This document shows, one piece after another, positions 14,501 through 29,500 of a DNA stretch of 60,000 bases. Under the pieces are notes generated by a model. The model was given only the letters and a program-made list of their open reading frames with translations, was not told the DNA's origin and did no database searches. The translations under genes were made by a program, and so were the position numbers. Position 1 is the first letter of the stretch; the number at the start of each line of letters is the position of its first letter. Source of the stretch: Tubulanus polymorphus (Eukaryota; Nemertea; Palaeonemertea; Tubulaniformes; Tubulanidae); the NCBI RefSeq assembly GCF_964204645.1, contig NC_134025.1, positions 29,606,001 through 29,666,000 on the forward strand. The letters are read 5' to 3'.

Positions 14501-17500
14501 TGAAATATATTAGGGTCGGATTGCCGGCGTATTCCGCGATCGATGTTTGAGGGTCGGGAATACCGAGACCTCGTCGTGCGTTACGCTTAAATCTTGTCTC
14601 GGTTGAAAGTTTGTTAAAAGCTTTCTAAACTTACTGAACAGATGAATCACAGAGCTTTAAAACACTTAAAGGATCACGTAGGATATGAGAATATTGCGGT
14701 GCCGGGTCGCGACGATTTCACCGACGAAATCTTTAAGATATTATATTCCCCTAATGTAACGTCCCCGACGGCCTTAAATATGAATCATTTTGATCACCTT
14801 TCACAGAACAGCATCGCGCAAGATTATATTCTACACAGTCTCCATGCTTAATACCGATCCATTATAGTCCCTCTTTTTCGCTATATCAGTTTTCGGAAGT
14901 GTCTTCGTACCAAATTCTATTTTTTGCTCTTAAAAATACTGAGATGAGTTGAAGAGTAATGTAAAAGTTTTCAAGTTGTCAACTATGGCACTTATTGATG
15001 CTTTTAAACATAGTTTTTAAGAAAAACATTTTTAAGTGTAATCATCTTTTTATATCTATCTGATATGCAATGTTTTTGTGTATCTCAACAATTTTTAAGT
15101 GTTAATATTTTTTTTTAAGTGCAGTGATTTCAACAGTTACTGCGCTATATAAGAAAATTATCATTATCATTATAATGACCTATGCCTCAGGGTTGAACCA
15201 TATATTAAACTTTTTGACCAGCCATGATACGAGTCCATCAAGTTCATCTGGCAACAAGAAATTGAGCACGACATTTGGGAATTGGTAAAACATATAATTA
15301 GAAGATTATTTTCACCTAAATTAACAAGTACTTGGGATACAAACAAGTGAACTATAGTCAATTACATAAGGAAAGGTGTTCGCACAATTGATGGCTCTGA
15401 ATCAAGGATTAACACTAATCTAGTAATTGTATATAATGTAACCATCAATTTACCTAATGAAACCACTTTTACTTGAATCAACTGGGAAAGGCAAACAATC
15501 TTGAGAAACCAGCCAATTTTCACCATACTGACAATGAGGTGTGTCTAGCTAACTGGAAACATGGCTACAACACCAGATCACACACCCATCTAATGATATA
15601 ACTGACCATACAATATGGTATTTCTAAAGGCAGGACACACATAATTAAAATGTATCATGAAAATTCAATTATTGCCTGCCATTTCTAAGAAGTTGTCATC
15701 AACCCAAGACATAAGCGCGAAATGTGGGTTAATTAACGAGTAAATGAACAGCTCGAAACCTGGGATAACGAGGTGGGGGGGGATTCTCCTCTGAGACCAG
15801 TTTCATAGAAACAATTCAACCAACAATCTTCATCCTAAAACTCCATGTTTTCGAGAACAATTCAAACTTTTTCCCAGAAAATTCGTAACAATAAGTACGG
15901 TTTTAAATTGGTCTGTTCCAGGTACAGACCAAATTAGAACGAACTCACCACCGTTTAGTGCAAGAAGAGCAGAATGTGAAGACTTTCTCTTATAGTATTT
16001 CAATATAATCCGAGTATTCTATGCATGTAATATTATAACCAGTAATTACAAGCTCACAACTACTGATATTTGATACGCTAAACACCGATATCTACAGGTA
16101 AATCGAGACAATTCATACTTGAAAAGCTTTTTCACGATGATCCACTTCTCCGCATTTTTTTTCGCACGTCATTTTTACCGCGTCTTTTTTTCCCGATCTC
16201 TTATCGAATACGAAGGAATAAGCTACTTATCAACACAGATACGTCGTATTCACGAGGCAAAGGTCACGTTTTTTCTCGCTAAGATTTCATCCTTCCTTAC
16301 GACGAAGGTGTTGATTTTTTTTCGCTAGAAACCCAAGTATGCCGCGCCGAAAAAAGCGACTCTTCTAATGATAAGCCGTTAGAGTGAAGATTATGATAAC
16401 AGAATGTATTCACCGATATATTGTATTTACTTACAGTATATTCAGTTGCATTTGACGTCTGATAAGAGCGTTCTTCTTATTCACTAATAAAAACCATTCT
16501 TGCATCAAACGATCCTCATCTTCTTTCAAACCTAGAAATAACAACATCATTTATGAGTACTCGATACAAAATTCTTCATCAACAGATTTTTCTAGAATTG
16601 GGTTCTCTGTGTACATCAAATAGAAATCTTCAGCAGATATTTCTCAAGAAAAGTTGAGCAAAATCTGAAATGTATCGTCGAGTTAGTAGTTTCACAATGT
16701 TTCGACTAAAATCAGTCATCTTCAGGAATACCACAGTTACAACAAGATTATGAGATATATCTACAATCCAGAACAAGCATAATAATCAAACAATAATTAA
16801 GTAACGCGAGAGAGAATTGTTTCTTCACTGAATATTGTTGCAACTCTAGCGAAGATGACTATGAGGATATAGTCGAAACGTTAAAATGAACCACTAGCTC
16901 CAGGAAATATTTCAGACTCTAGTTATTCACTTTTATAGTGAGATTTTGAGTTATCGTTTAAACACAGACTCAGAGTGTTTCATCAATAGTTACATTCTTC
17001 CTGTGATACTGTATCAAGTAGGGATAGATTAACTCACAATAAACAAAGTATCAGATTCTCTTCGATTTGATCCCGAGCCAAATTTAGATATTCAAAAGTG
17101 TGACTAAATAACTCAGTAAACATTTGGTAACAGTAGAGGGTTCGATGTGACAATAGGACGCCCACATGTCTATTCTATATTAGTATTAGATAACCTCAGA
17201 TAATACAAATACATTACATCAACTGAGGCAAATATCTGAAAACATGGCTTTCTTCAGCCGGAGATGACTTTATTTGTGCTTTTAGATGCTTCCAAATGAA
17301 TAAATACCGGAAATAACACAAATAAATTGCGCCAACCACAAAATGAGCACACTCAATTGTGTATGGGCTCCCATCATTAGATATTCAAAGGTTTCCTAGG
17401 CTTATCTGCAGATGCCGATGAACCCATATAACGGAGAAATCTGCCGCACGCATCGCAATCATTATTAGCCCGACACGAGACATTGGAAAATCGGAAAGAC

Positions 17501-20500
17501 AGGAGATAATTCATATGATAAATAAATGACGCGGCTGGAGGTTACATTTACACGGTATCCGTAAATACTGCACAAAAACTAGCGAAATACATAAATGTAG
17601 AATCAGCAAATACTGCAGAAACTAGGATTTAACATTTATGTAGAAATTGGATTAAAAGGTATGAAATGTAACATTACGATCATTCTTGTTGATTATCACT
17701 CAATTAGCACTCGGTTACATAACGGCTGAATTTCAGAGAATCTCGATAATGAGTTTTGAGAAGTAAGATAGCTGGAGGGTTGCGAGTGGGTGACAGTACA
17801 GATGAAAGAACAGATAGACCAGTAAATGGGAACTGATATCAGTGAAAACAGTTGGCAATGTTGACAAAGTTAAACCGAAGTCTCTCGTAACCATTAATGG
17901 TAACATTATCAACAACATTCCTCTCTTTGTGTCATCTATCGATTGGAATACTTGAACAGTTCCATACAGAAGAGAGAGAGAGAGAGCAGCTGGTCTCTTG
18001 CCATGTGGTTTACTTCTGTATCTCTCGTACCACTTACAGCGAGCAAGGCCTTTTTCTTGTACCTTTAATGGTGAGCAAACACTTGCCAAATGGAAACTTT
18101 CACGCAAGATTGCTACTCGAGTTCACGAGTGTAACTACAGTCCCGGGCAATCGGACCTTATACGAGATCAATTCAGATATACAGTTGGTAAATCATTTTC
18201 ACTGTCCATTTCCATAGAGATTGTATAGAAGTCTAAAGCAGATGAAGTGTATCTTCCACATAGTCTAGATTTCCTATTTTAAACTCATTTAGATAAGTCT
18301 AATGCTTATAATGCACTAATAATGACTTCTTATTAATTAAATTTCTCAAAATTGTCTGGGGCAGGACTCTCTTCGTTTTTAGGTTCACGTAAAGTCTTCA
18401 GTACTCCCCTTGTCAGGATTAGAAATGATACCCTGTTCAAGATTTTTTGCCCCTTTTACAGGCAAATACAGTCTCATTAGCACCTTCGATCTGGTCCTGG
18501 TATAACAAACCTCATAGGGATATTTCACAGTAATAGAAATATAATATAAATATTATAAATAATCAATATTTCACTGAGACAAATAAAGAACATTTCGAAT
18601 ATTGAACAATGTCATATTAGTTCCTATAGCGCGTGTTAAATCAGTGGTGGCAGCACGTGCTAGTCAGTCACATGATTCGTACCTTCATTCATAGCTTTAC
18701 GTAATGATTTTTCTAGTTTATCTGCCTGTTCGTCGATCTGTTTCTGTTCTCTTTCTAACGACAACATCTCAGTCAAAACGTACTGACTTTTATCCAGTAA
18801 ATCCTGAGCGAAATGCGACAAGAAAATTAGATGAAAATATATCCTCTAAATCGTAAAATTATCAGCGGTAAATTATAGATTAACAGATAGATACCTCTCC
18901 TTCATTATCAGATAAAAGAGATGAACTCTCACCATCGCTGTCCCAATCATGTTTACTATGCACTGAAACAACAATTACAAAACACAACTTTAATATTTCA
19001 TATTTCTTCGCGAATCAGAATGTTACATTCACCAGTTTTACCTCTCGGTGACTCGACTTTTATCAATTTCTTATTGGGAACGTCGTTATCGATGTTTAAT
19101 GAATCGGGCGTATCTACGCAAGGGTCAGTCTGAAAAATATCATTAAAAGAAATTGTATCATAGAAACAATTGTTTCATAGTTCATAGTTTACTCTGTTTT
19201 CGAGTTTTTATTACATCTTATTACTTAATCAGTCTCTTTTTTCTGGATTTATATCTTATCATTTTGACAGAACACTTATGATTATGATAATATATTTTCT
19301 TATATAGTGCAGATCTATAAAATAATTGCTGCGCTTCACAATATAAAACACCGTATAAAGAACTCGTTAAGTATACAATATGCATCGTAAAACAATACAG
19401 AGTAGAACAAAATATGATTTGAAAATATCAACGGATGGAGTTTCTCTCACAGATTTAGGCAGTTTGTTCCTGACAATTGGACTAATATATTCAAAAGATT
19501 GACTGCCATACAAAATAGTATTCACTAGTATTCTTGAAGATGACTTACTATTAGGATATATGGTCGAAACCTTGAATGAATCAGAAACTCATGGAAACAT
19601 TGTTGAATTTTATATCATCTTTAGAACACGACAGAAAATTTCATCAACGGCATTTAACTTTAGTCATTATTATTCAAAGATGAAACAGAGAATTCCCCCG
19701 CTGAGACACTACTCCAAAAAGATGTGTTTCAGGGTTTTTCCGCAAAAAGCTGCATAAACAGATTTCACAGTTAGAGTATTGTCTATACGCAAGCAAATAT
19801 CTTAATAACCTCATTCATTATTATTCATAGACCAAACAGAGATTCCCCCATTGAGCCACTATTCCAAAAAGATGTTTCAGGGTCTCTACATAGAAAAAGC
19901 TGCGTAAACAGATTTCATAAAGGCACCCCCCCCCCCTGATAATTAGTTTATAATTTACAGCGAATTTAACCCCACCGCGCACAGGGGTTAATGAATAAAT
20001 AGATAGGGACCCGACGCCTTTAGCTTCATTAAATAACAACACAAAAAACACCGACAATCCGGCTGAATCAACAAATCTCCATCCACCAAACAAGCATGAA
20101 AATGCAGCTTTACTGATGAATCAATAAGATTAACTGGTAATCAGTGTTGTACCGTAGAACGTTCGCTGGTCTCGTACAGGTGTGACACGAACCGACCACC
20201 GACGGACAGCAATCAATCTCCTGTATTGTCTTAGATGCAACATGAGAAAAGACGACACCGTTCTCGCCCCGGTCGTCCGCTCGAGTCCGGCCGGAAAATG
20301 CGACGCGTTCGCAGCGGGATATTTTCATTGAACTCGAGAAAATAAATTGATCACGTCCGGGCAACGGTAACAATGGAAAAACACCGGCGCAAAAAATAGT
20401 CTCATCGGTCGGTCGTCTGGTGGTGCGGGAGATGATGATCAGATCATCTGACTGTAACTCTGACCCCTGAAGGGTTTTAACTATTCACAGATTAAGACTG

Positions 20501-23500
20501 CGTTATACAATACAGTGTTCTAGTGACCACAGGGGGTCACATACTTCTTCTTAGTTGTCAAGGCGCATATTTCCAGCGAAGTTCGGATGGAAATAATCCA
20601 CCCGAAATGAAACTATTGTCTAAAAGAAAAAAAACACGCGTAGAAGCATATTCTCATAAAATGTCTTTAAAATAATTCGCTCCTCGTCAGATTTAGATTC
20701 AGTATTGAATATCAAATCTCTAATTCATAAGGTTTTAAATATCAGTGGTGACACAATGACTCATCGGTTTGTGAAGATATGAATTTGAAATTAGTTGTAT
20801 AATATTCTCTCTCTTTCTCTCTCTCTCTGACCACAGATATCAAACAAAGCTGTTATGTAATCTAGTTATAGGGGACACCTGTCTTCAGAAGATAGACACG
20901 TGGTCTGACTGGGTCTACCCCTATGGGCCTACCCCGGGGTTCAACAGCCTTTGAGCAAATTTTCAAAAGATCAGTCAAAATTTCATCTCCTTGTTACCGT
21001 TGATACGCAAAACAAAATTCATCAGTTTCAAACTCAATTACTTGAGATTCTCTAAGAATGAGGGAATTAGTAAGGGTTCGACTCCCTTTAAGCTGAAAGG
21101 GGATGAATTCTAAGATTCTCTATGAGAGGGTTCGCTCAGAGGGGTTGGTTCTCAATATGCTGAGATACCCTACTTCTGAGAGGGTTTTCTGCGAGGATTT
21201 AAGCTGAAAAGGGGTGTTATTTCTGAGATTCAGCTGAGAGGAGTTTGGTTCCATATAAACACTGACAGGGATTGTTTTTCGAGATACCCTATATCTTTGA
21301 GAGGGTTGACTGAAAGGGGGGGTTGGCAATAGAAATGTCATTCCATAAATCACCTGATTATCATCGCACATGATTATAAGCTTTATAGAAGGCAGACTAA
21401 TAACACATTAGATGACAATGCCTCGAGGCTTATTGAATTCTGATCTGTATAATTAACAGAACTATCCCATCTCCTATCCCATCTCACAGGTGTGAGAAAT
21501 GTCCAATATTCTATATAAATTCAAAACTAATTACGAGTTTTCGAACGCTTTCACGTCACAATATCGGGGTAAAAATCATGAAATACGATTCGATCTTTTA
21601 TCGAAGTCAAGTTTCTACCACAAACAAAGGCGTCTTACGATGTATTCACACAGCAAATTTACAATAAACTGAAAACAAACCATTGTCTACAATTAATTAA
21701 ATCATCGTCCAATTGATTAATGTAGGGCACGAATTTATCTATAAAAACCAGTGATTTTCTGAGTATATAAATTATTCAGTGATACCGACTATTTCCCTTC
21801 CGGACAATGTTTAATCTGTAACCGATTCCAATTCACATTAGCACTTTTTCAATTTTTAATGCAGTATTGATGAAGCTGTAATCTACTGTGTGATGCCCTG
21901 GTGTAAGTGATATCGCCGGTTTAGTTGTGACATTACCGTGTTTCCTCACACCCTTCGCTCTGTAAAATGTTTACTCAAGGATTACCGAGCCCCGGACCCC
22001 GACTCACGTATATAATCTATTAATTTTATGCGGCTTCGCGTCCGGGTTTTATCAGTATTCGAGCGAGCGCAATTCTGATATCTCAGAGCACGCTACCCAC
22101 GTCGACTTTCATAGAAAGAATATTTTCTTTTTTTGCGGGAAAAATTCAGATTGACAAACCACAACGCATACAGCGAGCGGACTGTGCTCAGAGAGATAAA
22201 CATTTAACTGAGAGGAGAGATGATGTTTGCGTGGTTACCGCAATATTTATGTTTTTCTGACCTCATATTACAATATCATTCTCGAGTCAAGACAGATTTT
22301 CATGGTCAAAAAAGATCTGACTTAGGTTGAGTCTACAGTACAATCCAACTCAGATATCGCTCTCATGTCAAACAGATTTTGCCCACTCTTAAAAGATCTG
22401 ACACGGGCAGAGTTTACAGTAACGTACAACTCAAATATCGCTCTCAAGCCAGGTAGATTTTCGCATTTCCTAAAAAAAATCATACTTGAACAGAGTCTAC
22501 TGCGATCATCACGATAGAAAACTCTTCATTAACGTCGTTGAATAGATGCAGAATAATCGAATTCAGCCGCAAATTGAGATGAAATCGTCAACAATCACCG
22601 ATGCGTTTATAAAATCAACTGCCTCGCTGAACAATGAATAGATGACTTATTAATTTCATTAACCTTCCCGCAACGGGTCATTACTGCTTCCTACGATAAA
22701 CGCTGCTTTAAACTGGCGCGATTTCGCTTCTAAAATTCATCATAAAAAGCGCCAATTAACGGGTATTTTCACGGCTGAGCGCTGTCTCTTCACTGATACC
22801 GACGCTATTCAATATAACCCGTTATCGGACGACAAAATTTGCGGGATGTTTGACCGCAGTTTACCGCGATTAATTATCGGATAAAAAAACCGTCGACTTT
22901 CATCATCATCGGCAAGACTTATAACGACTCATTTGCATAAGATACTTATGTCTACTTAATAACCGACAAATCGACGACTCTGAGGAAGGAGAGATAGGTG
23001 CGCGCATCGCCTTATCGTTTAACCAACGTTTCCACCTATGACCTCATCAACACTTTACAAAACCCGATTGATTTTCTATATCTATACTGCATTTTTAAAT
23101 AAACATTTGCGGTGGATTAAAAACAGACTTTAATCTGGCCAGAGCTTCAATCTTATACAGGACAGGGATATAAGCTTGTTTTATTCAGTTTTAATCATTT
23201 CTTTATTCATCTTAAGTTTGAACCATCAATCACGGATGTATAACCTAGTTAATATGTCCATGCATAAATCAACTTCAAAAAAGTCATATACTCAGGGTTC
23301 TCACAGATCTGGGAATCCCTGATATTTACAATATCTCGACAAAAAAATTCCCTGGTTGATTTACAAGATATCCTCGTTTCATACGTGTACACTAATTGTA
23401 TGTACTGTCAATTTTCATTGTCTGTAATATGTATTATACTGTATTTTGTAACTGGCTTTTGCTCTGCGCAAATTTGTAAATTTTGAGAGCAATAAATCTA

Positions 23501-26500
23501 TCTATCTATCTATCGGTGGCGGCTGTGCTTTCACCAGCAAGAACAAGTTCAAGACATCAAAAGTGTTTTTGATTTTTCCTTGGTTTTGATGAGAAGAGAC
23601 TGAAATCCCTGATTTTCTTACTGATTTTCCTGATCGGTGAGAACCCTGGTGTCCCAGAAGCAATAATTCCGTTAACCCTTTCAGTGCTGATCAATTAATA
23701 CCCTATACTGCTGGAGATAATTTGAAAATCTTTAAAAATTCCACCCTAGTGTGTTGAATAACGGGAATACCGCTATAGTGCGCCTACACCACGGTGCGGT
23801 GTATCGTTAGTTTCTACTATTTCACTATGTTTGACAGGTGCTGCCATTTTTCAAGAGAGATAATTACTAATTACTAATTACATCAATACACCGCAGTGCA
23901 GTGTACTAGCAAAATCTATCACTGATTTATACACTGCACTGCGGTGTAGACGCACTGAAAGGGTTCAGAGCGATAAAATTGATATCTACCTGTCTAGCCG
24001 CTAGCTCTTGTATCTCCGGGTCGTTTGAACCCAGTTTTGAAGCGGTCACTGCTAATGACGCGGCCAACGAAGGCCTCGTCAACATGATCTTTTTCAGTTT
24101 CACGTTCGTGGAGTTCGTTTGAGGACCGGAATCTTCACCTGTTGGTGAAACAAATACAACGATATATACAATATTTCTATCGACGTATAACTTGAACAAA
24201 CAATGAACCGGGGTTAAAAATCATCAACCAGTACGACAGTCCCGAGTTGACAGTTGCCTCCAGTAGACACTAGTAGTCAACCATGAACTGCAGAACTGGA
24301 TCCATTTATCCGACACCTAAAGGTAAAATGAATTACAGTAAAACGTACATTTCAGTTTAATCATAGAAGATATCTAAGCGATATTGAGGATTGATAATCA
24401 GTAATTAGTGCAGAAAATGCATTCATTCGATCTATTTTAGGTTAATTGAGACATCAGCAATAATGAACCATGCTACATTCACTTCGACACTGACAGCAAA
24501 ATACTAGAAAACTATCACTTCAAAAACAGCGATAAAGGCAACAAACTTTCAACTTTAAATATCATTTCATAGCGAGCTTTAAATGATTTAGTTCACTTCA
24601 TTCTAAGTTATAATTTCATTCATGTAATTGTTAATTAAGGTTATTACGGTTTCCTTCAGTAGGACCAGTGGCTCAATAGTTGGTTTAAGCATGGACTCGA
24701 AAAAAGAAAAGTCCATGGTATAGCAACGCAGCTGCAATTGGTAGATCACTTTATGAGCTATCCACTGGTTCAATTCAACCAACTTTTGAGCGACTTCAAC
24801 CTTCGAAGACGTGCATGTATCGAGTATGTGGCAGGGAGTTGTGTGAAAGCATACCGGGTCTTTTAAAACGGTGAAATCTGATATTACTGGTCTTCCGAAA
24901 TCTCACTGAAAACAAATAATAAAACTGAATATAACGTGAAGGGTAGGACGGGTCATAGGGGTCCGAGGGGTAGAGCGAGTGACTACAACAAGCGACAAAG
25001 CTAAACGAAATGACGATTGAACCAAAACCGAAGTCGTCAGAATCGGCAAAAATAAGCTGATGATCGGCGGCGGTAAGCGCCTTAGCGAGAAAGTTAATTA
25101 AACTCTGTAAGGATTTGTAGCGTTCTGTCACAATCACTGAGAACAATCCAACATGATGGCATTAAACCGAAAACGTACATCATTCATCGCAGGCAGAAGA
25201 TAATTAATATTTCGTGGCAGGTAAATGTTAAGCAGGTCGTACAACTGCATCCTACTGATTACCGACTATGTTCATCTTCTTTAAACTTGTTGTTTATTGC
25301 TTATAAATATCATATTTATGATCACAATCATACAGTGAAATCACCGAGATGATTTGGTTCGGATCCAACCATGGACTAGAGTCAAATCTGGCCTGTGTCT
25401 AATAAGAGAGCGCGTCCACAGGTAAATCACTTACTTCATACCGTAACACTACCAAAATGATGCTGTGGCAAGCGAGGTGAGTCAATTCTATGGGCTATGG
25501 TCCACGGCGAACAGGCATGGGCCAATTTGGCAGAGGTGTGAACGATTGAACCAGGCCTAACCTGGCACGGGTCAAAATGCTTTTACCGTATTGTCTAGAG
25601 TGGTATTGTCCAAATAAAGCAAAGCCTACCGCTCATAGTCTTAGATATGACTTGGACCTGCTCCCGATGGTTATAATGAAGTTGTCCGATTGAAGTTGCC
25701 TGAAGAATTCCTATGTAAGGAATAAACTTATTTCCCAACTCAACGTTTCTCTTTCTAAATTATGTTTCATGCTAAGAAACGATTTAAAAATGAAAGGCGT
25801 TGGATACGGGGACGATGTATATTAAAATGGCCGACGGCAGGTGAATTCCGAGAAAACGAGAACACGATGTAAAACGTTGGATTACCGATCACTAAGCTTA
25901 CCACAAACTGTGTAATGTTCGGCGCAGCTTTGTTTTTCGACCAAACAATTTACATTTAATGGATTGCACACCTGTGCGCTGGCGAAATTGGAAAAGGAAA
26001 TGGTTCTGGTGGCGCTTTGTCACACAGGGAAATAGTTAATCCTTCCTCGGAGCCAGCGCGCACTGCATCGCCGTCAAACAGAACTATACCCCTTTCACAC
26101 CTCGCACGATTGTTGTCTAAGTTTTCTCTGATAATCCGTGAAACTTGACGGTTTGTTGCGCCATATAAGACGCGCGTATACTTCTAATCTATTTCGCTCG
26201 CGGGGTTTTTTTCGGGATGAGAACATGCGACATATTTCGATCTATTCTGTCAATATCGATGTTTTAATCGTTAAGCCGCGAAAACTAAAAAAACGAACTC
26301 AAATTTTACGCGTTATCTTCGCCCGAAGAGTTATGAATTCATTCTAGTTTTGTCAAGCAAATCACGAAGACACGAAACCAAAACCACAATATTAAGAAAC
26401 AACAGCAATTAATACAATCATAGTTCAATGGAGAAATTTAGAATAGACTCATCACTAGTGCAAATGCTTAGAACGTTCTAAATATGTGAACGCAGATGTA

Positions 26501-29500
26501 TATTTCATAATCTTTTGGTTAGGTTTTCATATACACATTTAAGACTGAGATTTTTCTCAATCAATCCCGAACATATTCTCTCCTTATTCAAACATGTATA
26601 CGTTTGCAATTGTTTAAAACCGGCCTCAAATGAAATTCTGGTCGAATAAAACCGACGTAGGAATGTTACGGAGTAAAATGAAGCGAAAGCACGATTAATA
26701 GATGTAATTAACGCGATATGATCTACACTAACCTGACTGATTAGGACTAGTTGGTGAAAATGAGCCGTCATCCATTTTGAGTCCGCTCTGAATTCTTGCT
26801 TCAGCGATCAGTTTACGAGCTCTTACCCTTAAATCTTTCTGTCGATCGGAACCTTGAATCTACAATACACGAATCATTATATCTTCTATATTCAGGTGAA
26901 ATATCAAACTTACGATTACACACGATTACACACGATTACACACGATTACACACGTATCTACTAAAGTAAATAGAATTTCAGACAGAAAATGAAAAAACTA
27001 TGGCAGATTGTTTACTCAAACGCGGAACAGATATTTCCACAATTACAAATCAAAAACTTCTATATTTAGTACTATAATTATACAAATCTTATCATACAGA
27101 GGCATTTTGGCCCGGTTCCAACAGATTTGGCCCGTCCCTAATTACAGAGCAAGTTCACCATAAATCACTCATTCAACATTAAATGATGCTGTGGCAGGTG
27201 AGGTTAGACACTTCCAGCACCAGTTAGCATTTGGCCTGACCCATATTAAAATTTCGACACAAGCCTGGTCTGACGTTTTTGGTCAGGCCAAATTTAGTGC
27301 ATATCAAACAGCCATGGGTGATGATGATTTACCTCTTTATTCTCATCATCAGTACCGGAAGTAGTTGTAGCGGTTATAGTGGAATCTTGACTAGAGTCGG
27401 CTGTTGTTTGTTTATAAGTAGAAGCGTCTCTTTTCGCTTGTTCCAATAAGAATTTGGCTCTCTCTTTAAGTTCCTCATGACGAGATCGAACTTTCGGCTG
27501 AAAAAAAGACAATGTTTTCGAAACGATCTTTGAAAATTAATAATGTTAGTTTGTATCTAATCCGTAAATGTATGAACCTATGTTTTGTGTTCTGTGCAAT
27601 TGTAATTTTGCGGAGAAAAAAACTAATTGCAATTGTAATTGAAAGAAGTAGGACATCTAAGATATACGAGCTTCATGGGAGGTGAAGGCATTGTTAACAG
27701 GTAATAAGAAATTCGAAAAAGAGAGGAATTGGATTATAATGCGTAAATGAAATGAGAAGTGGATAAAGAAAGGTTATACATGAGTCACGTAATTATCGCG
27801 CAGAACCCCGTTGAATTTCATCTGCATGAAATTATAATAATAATCATAACATTATAATAATCATCAGTATCGTATATACGACTAAAAGAAGCACATGACA
27901 TAAACAGGTAAATTGAATACCTGATTTCGAGCATCTGATGCCGATATATGAATCTATAGGAAGGAGTATGATCCACTAATAACCACATACACACAGCGGT
28001 CTCCTATCGATATTTATTATGATAATGAGATGTTTAATTCATTCCCGTTAAAACGATGTTATATATTCCTTCAAACAGGTGAATCACAGGTGACTTAGAA
28101 ACGAATTTCTGAAATTGTCCATACAGCGCTATTATTCCGAATTAGTAACTAACAATAACTACACTACCCGGTAGACGCCGATGATGCCTATCAGCTTCAT
28201 CAGATATAACTGTAATAAAATGTGTTCCTAGACACAGATCAAAAAACAGTTTGAAACCGACGACTGTTTCCAGTGAGAATGAAAATCTGAGGTTTCGGGC
28301 AGGCTTTTCTATTTAACCTGTCTTAAGCCCGGCAAATGCAAAGCATCTTAGCAGCATAGCTCAAAGACAATACATTTTGTTAGGAGATTTTGTGCTTATA
28401 TATCAGCTGTTTCCTGCAGCTTTACTCTAAAACCGAGCAAAGCAGCTTAGATACAAATAAAAAGGGGACTAGACCAGTTCGCGTCTCCAGTACATGGTGC
28501 TTATGGCGACCGGGACTTCGTACGGTAAATATTGGCGAAACTTGAAAATCCAGACAAATTAAGGTTATATTCATAGACGAGGGACGTAATATAATTGACA
28601 ACTAACAATAAGACAATCGTGGAAACTAATTATTGCACGGCTGCAGCAAAATTTCAAATCATCCGCAGACCATGAAAATACTTGAGAAAGAAGCTTATTT
28701 GGTAAGCGGCTTGCGAGAACGGCTTACTCATCATCAGTGGCTAATTATTTGTCATGGACCGACACAAGAGGAGACAGCGTTCGTTCGTAAAGATTAATCG
28801 ACAAGAGAACGCGAGGTGCATCGCGGCTTTTTGACGATGCGAAAAAGGTCAAAGGACGTCCTCCAATCAGCTCGCTATCGGTGGCCGAGGGGAAAAACCG
28901 TGTCACACGCGACCTCAGAAACTTCCTGCCGATCTACAATTGAAACGATCACTACAATTGATCGTAGATTTTCACTTCATCGGGAACAAAAATGTGAGAG
29001 ACCAGAAAACATTGTCCGAGTTAAGGAATACAACGTTACCGGGCATTACGTGATTCGTAATTTTCATAAAAACCTTTAAACTTATTCATCATGAACTTCT
29101 GAACTTGAACAAGTTTGCTGATATACATCAGATATGAAGCTATAATAATACACATTTTAATCAGAACTGATAAAACCTAAACAAATCCATCGCCCTTAAA
29201 CATTAGAAATATCAAACATTTTAATCAACGGACCGAGCGAGCGACGCACAGTATCAATGGATTATCAGTATTCACAAGTACGTACGAAATATACACGTAA
29301 AGTTGATTAATTAGTTGTTGAGAACTGATCCCTATATTTAAAACCCTACCATATATGTAATATAGATCGTAGATCACATTTCATTACTAATGAAACAAGA
29401 CTGAAATCAGCGCAGATGATGATGATGGTGGTGATGAGTTTTTAATTCGTAAATGGGCCGAACATTTCTTCGACAACGCGGCCGAATGTCAGCGATTAGA

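Larger units (their letters stand above)
11342..16434. other. EHBP1 intron 18
   Basis: Holds the SINE at 12902-13216, a C-run at 14083-14096, a SINE tail at 15115, and a plus-strand stretch (15175-15480) whose frame is broken by TGA codons. Nothing else is supported. Confidence 0.7.
19130..23989. other. EHBP1 intron 14
   Basis: Contains direct repeats (19665-19918), a CpG-rich patch at 20140-20400, a degenerate repeat of about 120-bp period at 21060-21330, the 81-bp tandem repeat, a 3' tail-like AATAAATCTATCTATC (23491-23514) and the piggyBac-like MITE. No coding exon was found. Confidence 0.65.

Noticed and set aside
21074-21084. Box B (GGTTCGACTCC) as part of a tRNA
   Set aside because: No box A at the right distance and no cloverleaf; it lies in a degenerate G/A-rich repeat.
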